64,000 nucleotides of DNA from Mucilaginibacter_A sp050954285 (GCA_050954285.1 JBPBPL010000017.1:84520-148519), one strand, 5' to 3'. Counted from the stretch's first letter, positions 1 through 10,402 are shown. Notes: generated by a model from the letters alone, not told the origin. Program-made: numbers and translations.

Positions 1-1713
1 AACCAATATTATACTTTCCAGGTAAATGAAAGCGGTAAATGGCTGCTGGAGAAACCTGATATTTATGCCAAAGCTGTAGGTGTTAATGGCCAAAGAGGCA
101 TGATAATGGATTTAGCTGCTACCAACCCAAAAAACTGGGAGCAGGACAAAAAGCCACTGCTTAAAAACTTTACTGATATTATTATTTACGAGCTTCATAT
201 TCGTGATTTATCCATCAGCAGAAATTCTGGCATACAACACAAAGGAAAATTTTTAGGATTAACAGAAACAGGCACCAAAAGTCCTGACGGAGAATTAACC
301 GGCCTGGATCATATTAAAGAATTAGGTGTTACACATGTTCATCTGTTGCCTGTTTTCGATTTTAACTCTATCGATGAAAGTAAACCCGAATTAAATCAAT
401 ACAACTGGGGCTATGATCCTTTAAATTATAATGTTCCAGAGGGAAGTTATTCTACTAATCCTTACGATGGTAATATCCGTATACATGAGTTTAAGCAAAT
501 GGTACAAGCACTGCACGCTAAAGGATTAAGAGTAATTTTAGATGTTGTGTATAATCATACTAGCGATATCAATAACTCTAATTTCACACAATTTGCACCT
601 GGTTATTTTTACAGGCACAACTTGGATGGAAGCTACTCCAATGGTACAGGCTGCGGTAACGAAACTGCATCAGAACAAAGCATGATGCGGAAGTTTATGG
701 TGGAATCAGTAGCTTACTGGGCAAAGGAATATCACCTGGATGGCTTTCGCTTTGATCTGATGGGCGTACATGATATTAAAACGATGAATGCCATTAGCGA
801 TACGCTCCATAAAATTGATCCAACTATTTTTATTTATGGCGAAGGGTGGGCAGCAGGATCAAGTCCCTTACCAGAAGATCAAAGGGCTGTTAAAAAAAAC
901 GTAATCAAGCTAACAAAAATAGCTGCTTTTAGTGATGATATACGTGATGGATTAAGGGGAGATTTTAGTGATGTAAAAACAAAAGGTTTTGTTAGCGGAG
1001 CAACAGGTTTGGCCGAAAGTGTAAAATTCGGAATCGTAGCCTCAACCCAACATCCGCAAATTAACTATCAGGATGTTAATCATTCTAAAAATTTTTGGGC
1101 AAACGAGCCTTCCCAAGCTATTAATTATGCTTCCTGCCACGATGATAATACATTGTTTGATCGTTTAAAAATTGCCAATCCCGAAGCTTCCGAAGATGAT
1201 TTAATCAAAATGGATAAATTGAGTGAGGCAGTTGTGCTTACATCTCAAGGTGTTGCTTTTTTACATGCTGGTTCTGAAATGTTACGAACTAAACAAGGAA
1301 TTGCCAATTCTTACAATTCTCCGGATTCAATAAATGAACTGGACTGGAGTAGAAAGAAAAAATATAAAGCTGTATTTAACTACTATAAAGAACTGATTGC
1401 TTTAAGAAAAAATCATCCGGCATTCAGGATGCCATCTACAGCTATGATTCAGCAACATTTAAAATTTATAGCAAATAATGATCCTAACCTGATTGAATAC
1501 CAGCTATCCAACCATGCTAATGGCGATCAATGGAAAGATATTTTAGTTTGCCTAAATGGAAACCGAAAGGATGTAAGCATAACCTTGCCAACCGGAAACT
1601 GGATTTTAGTTGGCAATGGATATAAGATTGATGAAAAAGGAATTCAAAAAGTAACTGCTTCAACTATTGTGTTACCTGCTACAACGGCTTACTTTTTATA
1701 TAAGTCACCATAA
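1..1713 (+). CDS. pulA: Type I pullulanase (GH13), 5' end cut by window edge
   Basis: The reading frame is open from base 1, so the gene begins left of the window; the first in-frame ATG at 100 is probably not the true start. The visible part is the GH13 catalytic barrel and C-terminal beta domain of a type I pullulanase, which cuts alpha-1,6 branches in starch, glycogen or pullulan. Visible motifs, numbered from the ATG at 100: YELHIRDLS, the YNWGYDPLNYNVPEGSY signature typical of pullulanases, DVVYNHT, nucleophile D219 in DGFRFDLMG, acid/base E248 in YGEGW, and D348 in SCHDD. The GH13 triad is therefore complete. It lies directly upstream of susC and susD on the same strand and fits the alpha-glucan locus. 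Family assignment is sure; whether it is secreted cannot be seen because the N-terminus is missing. Confidence 0.93.
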   Translation, partial: NQYYTFQVNESGKWLLEKPDIYAKAVGVNGQRGMIMDLAATNPKNWEQDKKPLLKNFTDIIIYELHIRDLSISRNSGIQHKGKFLGLTETGTKSPDGELTGLDHIKELGVTHVHLLPVFDFNSIDESKPELNQYNWGYDPLNYNVPEGSYSTNPYDGNIRIHEFKQMVQALHAKGLRVILDVVYNHTSDINNSNFTQFAPGYFYRHNLDGSYSNGTGCGNETASEQSMMRKFMVESVAYWAKEYHLDGFRFDLMGVHDIKTMNAISDTLHKIDPTIFIYGEGWAAGSSPLPEDQRAVKKNVIKLTKIAAFSDDIRDGLRGDFSDVKTKGFVSGATGLAESVKFGIVASTQHPQINYQDVNHSKNFWANEPSQAINYASCHDDNTLFDRLKIANPEASEDDLIKMDKLSEAVVLTSQGVAFLHAGSEMLRTKQGIANSYNSPDSINELDWSRKKKYKAVFNYYKELIALRKNHPAFRMPSTAMIQQHLKFIANNDPNLIEYQLSNHANGDQWKDILVCLNGNRKDVSITLPTGNWILVGNGYKIDEKGIQKVTASTIVLPATTAYFLYKSP

Positions 1714-1828
1714 TCATGATGGAGTGAATTCAGTATTATAATCAATTTATAAAATCACATTAAAATTAATATCAATTAAATTATGACGGCTCGCTATCCA
1801 ACTTAACAAAAAAGCTGAAGCCCCATTC

Positions 1829-1949
1829 ATGCTTCTTTTATCACTATAAAAATGATTGATTAGGCTTTGATAATTCTGAGATGCAGTATTACAAAATAAA
1901 CCAATTACAACTATCAAGCTATTCATACTTATACAACATACTTCTTTTA
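1829..1949. repeat. Two copies of dispersed 12-mer A upstream of susC
   Basis: ATGCTTCTTTTA at 1829-1840 and ATACTTCTTTTA at 1938-1949 are both in the same (complement) orientation. The second lies only 20 bases before the susC start, inside what should be the leader. Each is followed by an AT-rich flank of the TAWAAW type seen at many other intergenic copies. Confidence 0.8.
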
Positions 1950-1969
1950 ACACCTAAAATTATAAATTA

Positions 1970-4900
1970 ATGAGAATACTGTATTTTAAAAAGTTTGTAC
2001 TATTAAGCTCATTTCTAATGCTTTCTGGTTGGGCTTTTGCTCAAACCGGTAGTATTTCCGGCAGAATAGTAGATGAAAAGCGGCTGTCTTTACCGGGAGC
2101 CAGCGTAACTGTTGACGGGACCACGTTGGGTTCTACAACAGATTTGGACGGTAATTATAAAATAAACGGTGTAAAAGCCGGAAGCGTTACTTTAACTGCT
2201 CAGTTTGTGGGTTATAACGCCTTAAAAAAAACAGTAACAGTTAACAGCAGTGGAACTATTGTGGCCGATTTTCAAATGGTTTCTTCGGCACAATCACTAA
2301 ATGAAGTAGTAGTAATCGGTTATGGTTCGGAAAGAAAAAAAGATTTATCCGGCTCAATTGCTACAGTAAATTCTAAAGATTTTCAACAAGGTATTGTAAC
2401 TACCCCGGAACAATTGATTGCAGGTAAAGTTGCAGGTGTATCCATTACTTCAAACGGTGGTGCACCAGGTGCAGGCAGTCAGATCCGTATCCGCGGCGGC
2501 GCATCAGTTAATGGTAGTAATGATCCTTTAATTGTAATTGACGGCGTACCTTTGGCTCCAAATCATAATCCTGACGGAACACCCAGTATTTCTGGTGTTG
2601 CTGATCCTTTAAGTTTAATTAACCCAAACGATATTGAAACTTTTTCGGTTTTAAAAGATGCTTCTGCCGCAGCAATTTATGGTAACCGGGCATCTAACGG
2701 TGTAATTATTATCACCACTAAAAAAGGAAAGAGTGGCAAGCCGGTAATTAATTTCAGTACGCAGTTTTCTGCTTCTAAGCTGCCAAAAGAAGCATCGGTA
2801 CTATCGGCCAGCCAGTTTCGCGACTATATTAATGCAAATGATACAACAACTTCCGGTAAGTACAAAGCTTTATTAGGAACCGCCAATACCGACTGGCAGA
2901 AGCAAATTTATCAAACTGCTTATACAAGTGATAATAATCTGAGTATTTCAGGATCAGCAGGTAAGTTACCTTATCGTGTTTCGGTTGGTTATACGAATCA
3001 AGACGGTATTTTAAAAACTTCATCTTTAGAACGATATACCACGGCTATTAACCTTAGCCCATCGCTGTTTACAGATCACATTAAAATTAATTTTAATGTA
3101 AAAGGGGCCGATGTTAATCAACGTTTTGCAAATGAAAGTGCTATCAGTTCTGCTGTAGATTTTAATCCTACAGTTCCGGTTTACTCTGGCAACAGCAGTT
3201 TGTATGGTGGTTATTATGAATATACGGATGCCAGTAATACACCAAGTGGCTTAAAAGCATTATCGCCATTAAATCCTTTGGGCTTATTAATGGAAAATAA
3301 CAATACCAGTAAAGTTTACAGAGTAATCAGTAGTTTGGCTTTGGATTACAAGCTGCACTTTTTTCCTGATCTGCACGCCAATATTAATATCTCTTATGAT
3401 GGATCAAGAGGTACAGGTTCTCAATCTGTCCCAGGTTATGCTGCTTCTAACTTAGATTCTTACCCCTCTAATGGTACTTTTTATAGCGGTTATAACCACC
3501 AGTATAAGCAAACCAATGGCAATAAACTTTTTGAAGGATTTTTAAGTTATAACAAAGAAATTAAAGCAATTAACAGTAGGATTGATGCGGTGGCTGGTTA
3601 TTCAGATCAGAAATTTAGTACCAATAATTACAACTACTCATCTTATTTTGCTGATGGCACAATTAACCCTAACTCCGTACCAACATATTATAATGATATT
3701 GCTGAATATGAATTAACTTCCATATATGCGAGGGTAAATTATGTATATAATAACAAATACATACTTACCGGTACCATCCGTAATGATTACTCTACACGTT
3801 TTGCGCCTGGAGACCGGAGTGGTGTATTTCCTTCTGGTGCTTTTGCCTGGAGAATTCATGATGAAGATTTTCTGAAAGACAACAAAACGCTTTCCAGCTT
3901 GAAATTACGCTTAGGTTATGGTGTTACCGGTAATCAGGAAGGTATTGGCAATTATCAGTACTTATCTAATTATAGCCAGAGTACCGCTACTGCCCGTTAC
4001 CAGTTTGGAAGCACTTATTATTCTCTATATCGTCCGGGCGGGTATTATCCAGGCAGAACCTGGGAAACCACTGCTACCAGCAATGCTGCTTTTGATTTCG
4101 GTTTTTTGGATGACCGCATTACTGGTAGTGTTGATTATTATTACCGGAAAACCAAAAACCTGCTTGCGCTGATCAATCAGCCTGCTTTAACTAACTTTAC
4201 TAACCAAATTGTTGGAAACGTTGGTAATATGCGCGATCAAGGTGTTGAATTTAATGTTAACGCACAAATTATCAAAAGTAAAGATCTCAACTGGACTGCA
4301 GGGTTTAATGTTACTTATAACCAAAATAAGATCACTAATTTAACATTGGCCGGTACTGGCAGTTCATCCGGTTTGCTTACCGGTTCTATTTCAGGTGGTA
4401 CAGGAAACACGATACAAACCAATTCTGTTGGTTATACTAAATACTCCTTCTACACCTATCAGCAGGTATATGGGGCTAATGGAAAGCCACTTGATGGCGT
4501 ATTTGTAGATAGAAATGGAGATGGAATTATCAACCAAAATGATTTGTACATCAGCAAAAGCCCGGACCCTAAAGAATATTTTGGTTTCAGCACAGATTTG
4601 CGATACAAAAACTGGAGCGCAGGGTTAGTAGCCAGGGCAAATTTAGGCAACTATGTATATAATAACGTAGCTTCCAGTACTGGTGTTCAGCGTAATTTTC
4701 TTAACCCGATCGGTATTCTGAACAATGGTTCATCAACGGTTTTGGCCAGTGGCCTGATTGGTAGTAGCGACAGACAGGTATTATCTGATTACTGGTTAGA
4801 AAATGCGGCTTTCCTGCGGATGGATAATACGCATGTCGGTTATAATTTCGGTAAAGTATTTCAAAATTCGGGTAACCTGACAATCTCTTTTAATGTGCAG

Positions 4901-5017
4901 AACGTATTTATCATCACCAAATATAAAGGGGTTGATCCTGAAGTTGCGAATGGAATTGATAACAATTTTTACCCAAGACCAAGAACTTACGTGTTAGGTT
5001 TAAATCTTGCTTTATAG
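1970..5017 (+). CDS. susC: SusC/RagA-family TonB-dependent outer-membrane receptor
   Basis: A 1015-residue TonB-dependent channel that would import maltooligosaccharides across the outer membrane together with the SusD-like protein. A signal peptide ends near residue 25 (GWAFAQ). It is followed by a carboxypeptidase-D-like regulatory domain of about 80 residues (GSISGRIVDEKRLSLPGASV...). The plug begins near residue 110 (EVVVIGYGSERKKDLSGSI) with the family's IRIRGGASVNGSNDPLIVIDGVP motif, and the rest is the beta barrel, ending in an aromatic/hydrophobic terminus. Length and layout are normal for SusC. The next gene is susD after about 190 bases, the standard pairing. The alpha-glucan substrate is inferred from flanking pullulanase and GH13 genes, not from the receptor itself. 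Confidence 0.95.
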   Translation: MRILYFKKFVLLSSFLMLSGWAFAQTGSISGRIVDEKRLSLPGASVTVDGTTLGSTTDLDGNYKINGVKAGSVTLTAQFVGYNALKKTVTVNSSGTIVADFQMVSSAQSLNEVVVIGYGSERKKDLSGSIATVNSKDFQQGIVTTPEQLIAGKVAGVSITSNGGAPGAGSQIRIRGGASVNGSNDPLIVIDGVPLAPNHNPDGTPSISGVADPLSLINPNDIETFSVLKDASAAAIYGNRASNGVIIITTKKGKSGKPVINFSTQFSASKLPKEASVLSASQFRDYINANDTTTSGKYKALLGTANTDWQKQIYQTAYTSDNNLSISGSAGKLPYRVSVGYTNQDGILKTSSLERYTTAINLSPSLFTDHIKINFNVKGADVNQRFANESAISSAVDFNPTVPVYSGNSSLYGGYYEYTDASNTPSGLKALSPLNPLGLLMENNNTSKVYRVISSLALDYKLHFFPDLHANINISYDGSRGTGSQSVPGYAASNLDSYPSNGTFYSGYNHQYKQTNGNKLFEGFLSYNKEIKAINSRIDAVAGYSDQKFSTNNYNYSSYFADGTINPNSVPTYYNDIAEYELTSIYARVNYVYNNKYILTGTIRNDYSTRFAPGDRSGVFPSGAFAWRIHDEDFLKDNKTLSSLKLRLGYGVTGNQEGIGNYQYLSNYSQSTATARYQFGSTYYSLYRPGGYYPGRTWETTATSNAAFDFGFLDDRITGSVDYYYRKTKNLLALINQPALTNFTNQIVGNVGNMRDQGVEFNVNAQIIKSKDLNWTAGFNVTYNQNKITNLTLAGTGSSSGLLTGSISGGTGNTIQTNSVGYTKYSFYTYQQVYGANGKPLDGVFVDRNGDGIINQNDLYISKSPDPKEYFGFSTDLRYKNWSAGLVARANLGNYVYNNVASSTGVQRNFLNPIGILNNGSSTVLASGLIGSSDRQVLSDYWLENAAFLRMDNTHVGYNFGKVFQNSGNLTISFNVQNVFIITKYKGVDPEVANGIDNNFYPRPRTYVLGLNLAL

Positions 5018-5068
5018 TCATTGTATCATAATTAGGGCCTTTTTAGATATCTATTACTAAAATATTAG

Positions 5069-5159
5069 TGCTTCTTTTATCACCTAAAAACTGGTGTTTG
5101 TATTTTTATAAATCATTCACAATTAAACTGATACAATTTTTATAAAGTAAAAGAAGCAT
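5069..5159. repeat. Inverted pair of motif A between susC and susD
   Basis: TGCTTCTTTTATCACC (5069-5084) faces TAAAAGAAGCAT (5148-5159), giving an inverted pair with roughly 90 bases end to end. The left copy is one base off the exact core. The structure could act as a partial terminator or mRNA-end hairpin that sets the susC/susD ratio; this is inference. Confidence 0.75.
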
Positions 5160-5209
5160 CAAAATATATTGAATAAATTTAAACGGGTTCTTGCGATAAA
5201 AAAATTAAA

Positions 5210-6826
5210 ATGAAAAAAAACTCCATAAAAATGTTGCTGATAACCGGTTTGTTCGCTGGAACAACACTGGTATCCTGTAAGAAAAATTTGATTCTTACAC
5301 CAAATGATCAGGTAACTTCCACAGCAGTATATAGCACCCCAGCCGGATATAAAATGGCGTTAGCAAAAGTTTATGCCGCTTTTGCTTTAACAGGAAATAA
5401 TGGCCCTGCAGGAAGTCCAGATATTGCAGGAATTGATGAAGGTAGCTCTGATTTTTTTCGTGAATATTGGGAAGCCCAGGAATTGCCTACAGATGAAGCC
5501 GTTGTAGGTTGGGGAGATGCTGGTTTGCCAGATTTTCATAATATGAGCTGGTCTTCTTCCAATCTTTTCCTTCAGGGATTATACTATCGAAGTACTTACC
5601 AGATTACACTTTGTAATGAATTTATCCGTCAGTCATCTGATGCAAACTTAAGTACCCGTGGCATTACAGGTACAGATGCAACAAATATTCGTTATTACCG
5701 GGCCGAAGCACGTTTTTTAAGAGCTTACCAATATGCGGTATTGATGGATTTGTTTGCCAATCCTCCATTTGCAACTGATGCTGATGCAATTGGTACAACA
5801 ACTCCTCCACAAACAGATAGAAAAACGTTGTTTGCTTATATAGAAAGTGAACTGAAAGCTATTGACGGAAGCTTAGTTGCACCGAAACAAAATGAATATG
5901 GCCGGGCAGATCAAGCTGCAGAATGGGCTTTATTGGCACGTATTTATCTAAATGCGGGCGTATATACAGGTACTACACGTTATACAGATGCTATTACTTA
6001 CTCGCAAAAGGTTATCAATGCTGGTTATTCGTTAATCGGCAATTATGATAACCTGATGCTTGCAGATAACAACAACAACACCAATGAGTTTATCCTGACT
6101 ATCAATTACGATGGAAACAATACCCAAAGCTACGGTGGAACTACGTTTTTAACGCATGCTCCTGTTGGCGGTTCAATGCCTTCTTCTGATTTTGGTATCA
6201 CTGGTGGTTGGGCAGGGTTAAGGACTACCAGCAGCCTGGTTAATCTGTTTCCGGCAAATACTTCTACCGTATTTCCAAACAATGGAAACCCCGATAAACG
6301 TGCAGAGTTTTGGACCAATGGACAAAACCTCGTTATAAATGATGTTACTTCGTTTACTGATGGTTATGCAGTAACCAAATACAGAAATGTTACCAGTGCA
6401 GGTGCAGCAGGTTCAAACATCGGTTATTCTGATGTAGATATGCCAATTTTCCGTTTGCCGGAAATGTATTTTATTTATGCCGAATCTGTATTGCGCGGCG
6501 GTACAGGAGGCGATGCAGGAACTGCATTAACTTATATGAACAAAATAAGAACCCGTGCTTATGGTGGCAGTGCTAGCGGAAATATTGCAGCAACTGATTT
6601 AACTACTGATTTTATTTTGAATGAAAGAGCAAGAGAACTGTTTTGGGAAGGATTCCGCCGTACAGATTTAATCCGTTATGGCAGATTTGTAGAAAGTACT
6701 TATTTGTGGCCGTATAAAGGTGGCGTTAAAGGCGGAACTTCAGTTGCTTCCTACCGCACCATTTATCCTTTGCCTACTTCTGATCTTAGCGTTAATTCCA
6801 ACTTAAAACAAAATCCTGGATATTAA
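5210..6826 (+). CDS. susD: SusD/RagB-family surface glycan-binding lipoprotein
   Basis: A 538-residue SusD-like protein that caps the SusC channel at the cell surface and binds glycan. A lipoprotein signal ends at C23 (TTLVSCKKN). The body has the family's helical TPR-like layout, including YRAEARFLRAYQYAVLMDLFANPPF, a region equivalent to RADQAAEWALLARIYLNAGVY, and the C-terminal FILNERARELFWEGFRRTDLIRYG block. Length is typical. Substrate specificity cannot be read from the sequence alone; the flanking amylase-family genes suggest starch or glycogen. Confidence 0.95.
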   Translation: MKKNSIKMLLITGLFAGTTLVSCKKNLILTPNDQVTSTAVYSTPAGYKMALAKVYAAFALTGNNGPAGSPDIAGIDEGSSDFFREYWEAQELPTDEAVVGWGDAGLPDFHNMSWSSSNLFLQGLYYRSTYQITLCNEFIRQSSDANLSTRGITGTDATNIRYYRAEARFLRAYQYAVLMDLFANPPFATDADAIGTTTPPQTDRKTLFAYIESELKAIDGSLVAPKQNEYGRADQAAEWALLARIYLNAGVYTGTTRYTDAITYSQKVINAGYSLIGNYDNLMLADNNNNTNEFILTINYDGNNTQSYGGTTFLTHAPVGGSMPSSDFGITGGWAGLRTTSSLVNLFPANTSTVFPNNGNPDKRAEFWTNGQNLVINDVTSFTDGYAVTKYRNVTSAGAAGSNIGYSDVDMPIFRLPEMYFIYAESVLRGGTGGDAGTALTYMNKIRTRAYGGSASGNIAATDLTTDFILNERARELFWEGFRRTDLIRYGRFVESTYLWPYKGGVKGGTSVASYRTIYPLPTSDLSVNSNLKQNPGY

Positions 6827-6872
6827 AAAATTAACTCATAAGTCTGTTTAAATTGGTATCAGCAAAATTCAG

Positions 6873-6965
6873 ATGCTTCTTTTAACCATGTAATTTTTAA
6901 AGCTGATTTTATACCGATAAAAGAAGTATTACACTTTGCTATTTTTTAGGTGATAAAAGAAGTAT
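6873..6965. repeat. Cluster of three motif A copies after susD
   Basis: ATGCTTCTTTTA (6873-6884) faces TAAAAGAAGTAT (6918-6929), and a third copy TAAAAGAAGTAT lies at 6954-6965. The first two form an inverted pair of 57 bases. Densest cluster of the motif in the window, placed between susD and the susE-like gene. Confidence 0.8.
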
Positions 6966-7022
6966 TAGAAATAAACTGACTCCAATTTGAACAGATTCTC
7001 ATTTATATTGACTCAATTAAAA

Positions 7023-8117
7023 ATGAAAAAAATTTTAGTAAACTTACTTGCATTTGGCGCAATTGCATTATTGTCTCAATCTTGCAAAAAAGACGGTGCT
7101 ATAGCTACCAGTAACGGCGGAACAGCAGGTACGCTTAGTGTTTCATCCTCAACTCTGGTTTTACAAAGAGCCAGCCTTACTGATACAACAAAAGTTATCA
7201 ACTTTAACTTTACCAAACCAAATTACGGTTATAGTGCAGCTGTTACCAATACGCTGCAAATTGATAAGCTGGGAGATAACTGGGCAAATCCAACATCTGT
7301 TACCTTAGGTACAAACATTCTTACGCAAGGATATTCAACGGCGGATTTTGACGCTTTACTGCTAAAATTAGGACTTACAGGTAGTGTTGCAACACAAGTG
7401 CAGGCGCGCGTTATGCATTCTATTTCCAGCAATGTAACTCCTGTTTACTCCAATGTGGTTTCTATCACAGCTACACCGTTTTACCTAACTTCATGGTTGT
7501 ATGTGGTTGGAGATTTTCAAGGTTATAGTACATCTTCTCCTGATAGTCTGTTATCAGCAACAAGTAACGGCATATATACAGGCATTATTAATTTTCCTGC
7601 AGGGAAAAATCAGTTTTTAATATTACCTGCAAAAAATTTTAATAATAAATATGCCACTAACAATGCTACGGGTTCTACCAGCACAACAGTAGCTTATAAT
7701 GCCAGTAACAATTTATTTGCGCCAGCAACACCGGGTCAATATATCATCACACTTAATTTAAATACCAATACTATTTCGTTTGCATTGGCAAATACTTATA
7801 GTGTTATAGGATCAACAACGGCAGGCGGAAACTTTAGTACAGATGTTGATTTAACAAAATATGTAAATGATGGCAACACTGGCTGGATGAGCACGATTGC
7901 TATGACTGCAGGTGCATTCAAAATTCGGCAAAACCATGATTGGACATTTGCTTGGGGAGATATTTCTCCTGCTGATGGTAAAGATGCAACGGATGCAAAC
8001 GGCGGAAACATCAATGTCGCAGCAGCAGGCAATTATAAGGTTACATTTGCCATTCCAATTAGTGCAATAGGCGCTACGCCTTCTGTAACAGCTACTTACG
8101 CTGTTGTAAAGCAATAA
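7023..8117 (+). CDS. susE: SusE/SusF-like outer-membrane starch-binding lipoprotein
   Basis: A 364-residue surface lipoprotein from the ATG at 7023. This start is chosen because it gives a normal lipoprotein signal (MKKILVNLLAFGAIALLSQSC, C21); an upstream in-frame TTG at 6987 would only add an untypical extension. The N-terminal ~120 residues resemble the SusE N-terminal Ig-like domain (LSVSSSTLVLQRASLTDTTKVINFNFTKP). The rest looks like two SusF/SusE C-terminal starch-binding modules (YVVGDFQGYS and YSVIGSTTAGGNFSTDVDL...TFAWGD). Position directly after susC and susD agrees. SusE/SusF proteins bind starch without cutting it. A strong terminator follows. Confidence 0.85.
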   Translation: MKKILVNLLAFGAIALLSQSCKKDGAIATSNGGTAGTLSVSSSTLVLQRASLTDTTKVINFNFTKPNYGYSAAVTNTLQIDKLGDNWANPTSVTLGTNILTQGYSTADFDALLLKLGLTGSVATQVQARVMHSISSNVTPVYSNVVSITATPFYLTSWLYVVGDFQGYSTSSPDSLLSATSNGIYTGIINFPAGKNQFLILPAKNFNNKYATNNATGSTSTTVAYNASNNLFAPATPGQYIITLNLNTNTISFALANTYSVIGSTTAGGNFSTDVDLTKYVNDGNTGWMSTIAMTAGAFKIRQNHDWTFAWGDISPADGKDATDANGGNINVAAAGNYKVTFAIPISAIGATPSVTATYAVVKQ

Positions 8118-8154
8118 CAAGACAAAGATTGCATTAAAGCAAATTTTGTTGATA

Positions 8155-8192
8155 AGCCCTAAATCAGTTAAATTTTTAACTGATTTAGGGCT
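8155..8192 (+). terminator. 18-bp stem terminator after susE
   Basis: AGCCCTAAATCAGTTAAA (8155-8172) is exactly complementary to TTTAACTGATTTAGGGCT (8175-8192). The very long stem with a minimal loop lies 38 bases after the susE stop. The following T-run is weak, so it may be a 3'-end stabiliser as well as a terminator between susE and the GH13 gene. Confidence 0.8.
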
Positions 8193-8273
8193 AAATTTAA
8201 TAACAGCAAGCTATTGCTTGTGCTGTAATGCCATTGTGTTTTTTCTACAAAACTTGCGTAATATTTAATAATT

Positions 8274-10172
8274 ATGAAATGGAATCTTCAATTGTTGTTG
8301 CTTAGTTTCTTCGCCTTATGTTTAACTACTTGCAAAAAAGAATCCGCAAATAGTAATACAGGCACAACTGCAACAACTACAACCAGTACAAGTATTCCTT
8401 CGGGCGCAGGTGATGGTGCAACTTTTATTAATTCTGGCAAATCAGCTATTTTTAACTTGTATGCGCCAGGTAAAACTTCGGTTAGTGTAATCGGCGAGTT
8501 TAATAACTGGCAACCTACAGTTATGACGAAAACCAGCGATGGTACACGTTTTTGGGTGCAGATAGATAACCTGGATCCTACAAAAGAATATGCCTATCAA
8601 TATTATATTGACAATTCTATTAAAGTTGCAGATCCGTATGCTAATAAAATACTTGATCCTGCCAATGATTCCGCGATTCCTGCAAGTGTATATCCAAGCT
8701 TAAAAGCATATCCTACAGGATCAACAACCGGTATTGTAAGCGTAATACAAGGTACTCCTGTAACTTATACCTGGAAAATCCCAACCTTTACCAGGCCAGA
8801 ACCTAAAAATCTGGTTGTTTATGAGTTGCTGGTACGCGATTTTGTGGCTACTCATAGTTACCAGACTCTTACGGATACCTTAAGTTATCTTGCCAATTTA
8901 GGTGTAAATGCTATCGAGCTGATGCCAATTAATGAATTTGAAGGCAATGATTCCTGGGGTTATAATAGCAACTTTATGTTTGCTTTAGATAAATATTATG
9001 GTACACCAAATGCTTATAAAGCTTTTGTAGATGCCTGCCATGCCAGGGGGATAGCCGTAATACAGGATATTGTGCTGGAAGATCAGTTTGCCTCTTCACC
9101 AATGGTGCAGATGTATGCAACATCTACCGGTTCGCCATCAGCCTCCAATCCTTGGTTTGACCAAACAAATATGCATCCTGATGCGGTTGGTTATCAATTA
9201 AATCATCAAAGCGCAGCTACCCAGTATTTTACGGAAAATGTAATGAAGTACTGGATGCAGGAATATCATATTGACGGATACAGGTTTGATGAAGCCAAAG
9301 GATTTACCCAAACTAACTCAGGCTCAGATGAAAGTGCCTGGGCCGCTTATGATGCCAGTCGTGTTGCTATCTGGAAAAAATACAACACATACATGAAAAG
9401 CCTTGATCCTAATTTTTATGTCATCTTAGAATATTTTGCTGTTAACCAGGAGGAAGCCGAATTAGCCAACCAGGGTATGATTATGTGGACTAACCTAAAT
9501 TATAATGCTAATCAAGCAACTATGGGTTACACCACCGGTTGGGATTTATCAGGATTGTTTTACGATCAATATACCTTTACTCAGCCTTATAATTTAGTTG
9601 CCTACTTTGAAAGCCATGACGAGGAACGGCTGATGTACAAAAACGAGCAGTATGGTAATAGTTCTGGAAGCTACAATATCAAAGATTTGGCTACAGGATT
9701 AAGCCGGGAGGAAATGGCTGCGGCATTTCTGTTTTCCTCTCCTGGACCAAAAATGTTATGGCAGTTTGGAGAACTGGGCTATGATATACCCATCAATCAA
9801 AATGGACGAGTAGGAGACAAGCCTATCTTGTGGAATTATACCAGTGATGTAAACAGAAAGCATTTATACAGCATCTATGCAAAGATGATCAAGATGAAAA
9901 CCAAGAATGCTGTTTTTACCACCACAAATTTTAAGTACGATTTGGCAAATGCGGTTAAAACAGTTCAGCTAAACGGAACAGACGGCACAAATGTGGAAGT
10001 GGTTGGTAATTTCGATGTAGTTGCGCAAACAGCTTATGTGGGTTTTCCGGCTACAGGAACCTGGTATGATAACATCAGCGGAACGAGTATCAATGTAACT
10101 GCACTTCCATATTCCATAACTTTGGCTCCGGGCGAATATCACGTGTACAGCACAACAGCATTAAAGCAGTAA
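8274..10172 (+). CDS. Surface GH13 alpha-amylase-family lipoprotein with N-terminal E-set domain
   Basis: A 632-residue glycoside hydrolase. A lipoprotein signal ends at C20 (LCLTTCKKE), followed by a Thr/Ser-rich linker. Residues ~45-130 form an E-set/CBM48-like domain (SVIGEFNNWQPTVM...EYAYQYYIDN). The GH13 barrel has nucleophile D339 (DGYRFDEAKG), acid/base E386 (FYVILEYF) and D449 (FESHDEERLM), so the triad is intact; a short C-terminal beta domain follows. It fills the place of SusG, the surface amylase of the Bacteroides starch system, although its domain order is different. Role: cutting alpha-glucan at the cell surface so that SusC/SusD can import the products. The exact GH13 subfamily is not certain. 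Confidence 0.88.
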   Translation: MKWNLQLLLLSFFALCLTTCKKESANSNTGTTATTTTSTSIPSGAGDGATFINSGKSAIFNLYAPGKTSVSVIGEFNNWQPTVMTKTSDGTRFWVQIDNLDPTKEYAYQYYIDNSIKVADPYANKILDPANDSAIPASVYPSLKAYPTGSTTGIVSVIQGTPVTYTWKIPTFTRPEPKNLVVYELLVRDFVATHSYQTLTDTLSYLANLGVNAIELMPINEFEGNDSWGYNSNFMFALDKYYGTPNAYKAFVDACHARGIAVIQDIVLEDQFASSPMVQMYATSTGSPSASNPWFDQTNMHPDAVGYQLNHQSAATQYFTENVMKYWMQEYHIDGYRFDEAKGFTQTNSGSDESAWAAYDASRVAIWKKYNTYMKSLDPNFYVILEYFAVNQEEAELANQGMIMWTNLNYNANQATMGYTTGWDLSGLFYDQYTFTQPYNLVAYFESHDEERLMYKNEQYGNSSGSYNIKDLATGLSREEMAAAFLFSSPGPKMLWQFGELGYDIPINQNGRVGDKPILWNYTSDVNRKHLYSIYAKMIKMKTKNAVFTTTNFKYDLANAVKTVQLNGTDGTNVEVVGNFDVVAQTAYVGFPATGTWYDNISGTSINVTALPYSITLAPGEYHVYSTTALKQ

Positions 10173-10218
10173 AATCACTGCCAAAAAATGCTTTGACTGT
10201 TTCTGAAAATTTAAATTC

Positions 10219-10264
10219 AACCCAGAAATAGACAAATATTTTATTAGTTCTATATTTCTGGGTT
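10219..10264 (+). terminator. Hairpin terminator after GH13 gene
   Basis: AACCCAGAAATA (10219-10230) pairs with TATTTCTGGGTT (10253-10264), followed by a T-rich stretch. It ends the pullulanase-to-GH13 block. A motif A copy (TAAAAGAAGTAT, 10282-10293) follows at once. Confidence 0.65.
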
Positions 10265-10281
10265 CGTCAATTTTTACCTCA

Positions 10282-10293
10282 TAAAAGAAGTAT
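10282..10293 (+). repeat. Motif A copy
   Basis: Exact TAAAAGAAGTAT just after the hairpin at 10219-10264 and about 110 bases before the GH5-like gene. Confidence 0.75.
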
Positions 10294-10402
10294 TGTAATT
10301 TGAACTTTCTACCTTAAATATTGAGGTAGAAAGTTTAATATAATCAAGAACAATAATGTTCTGATTACAATTTCCTTTTAATCAGAATATTAATCAGTTT
10401 AA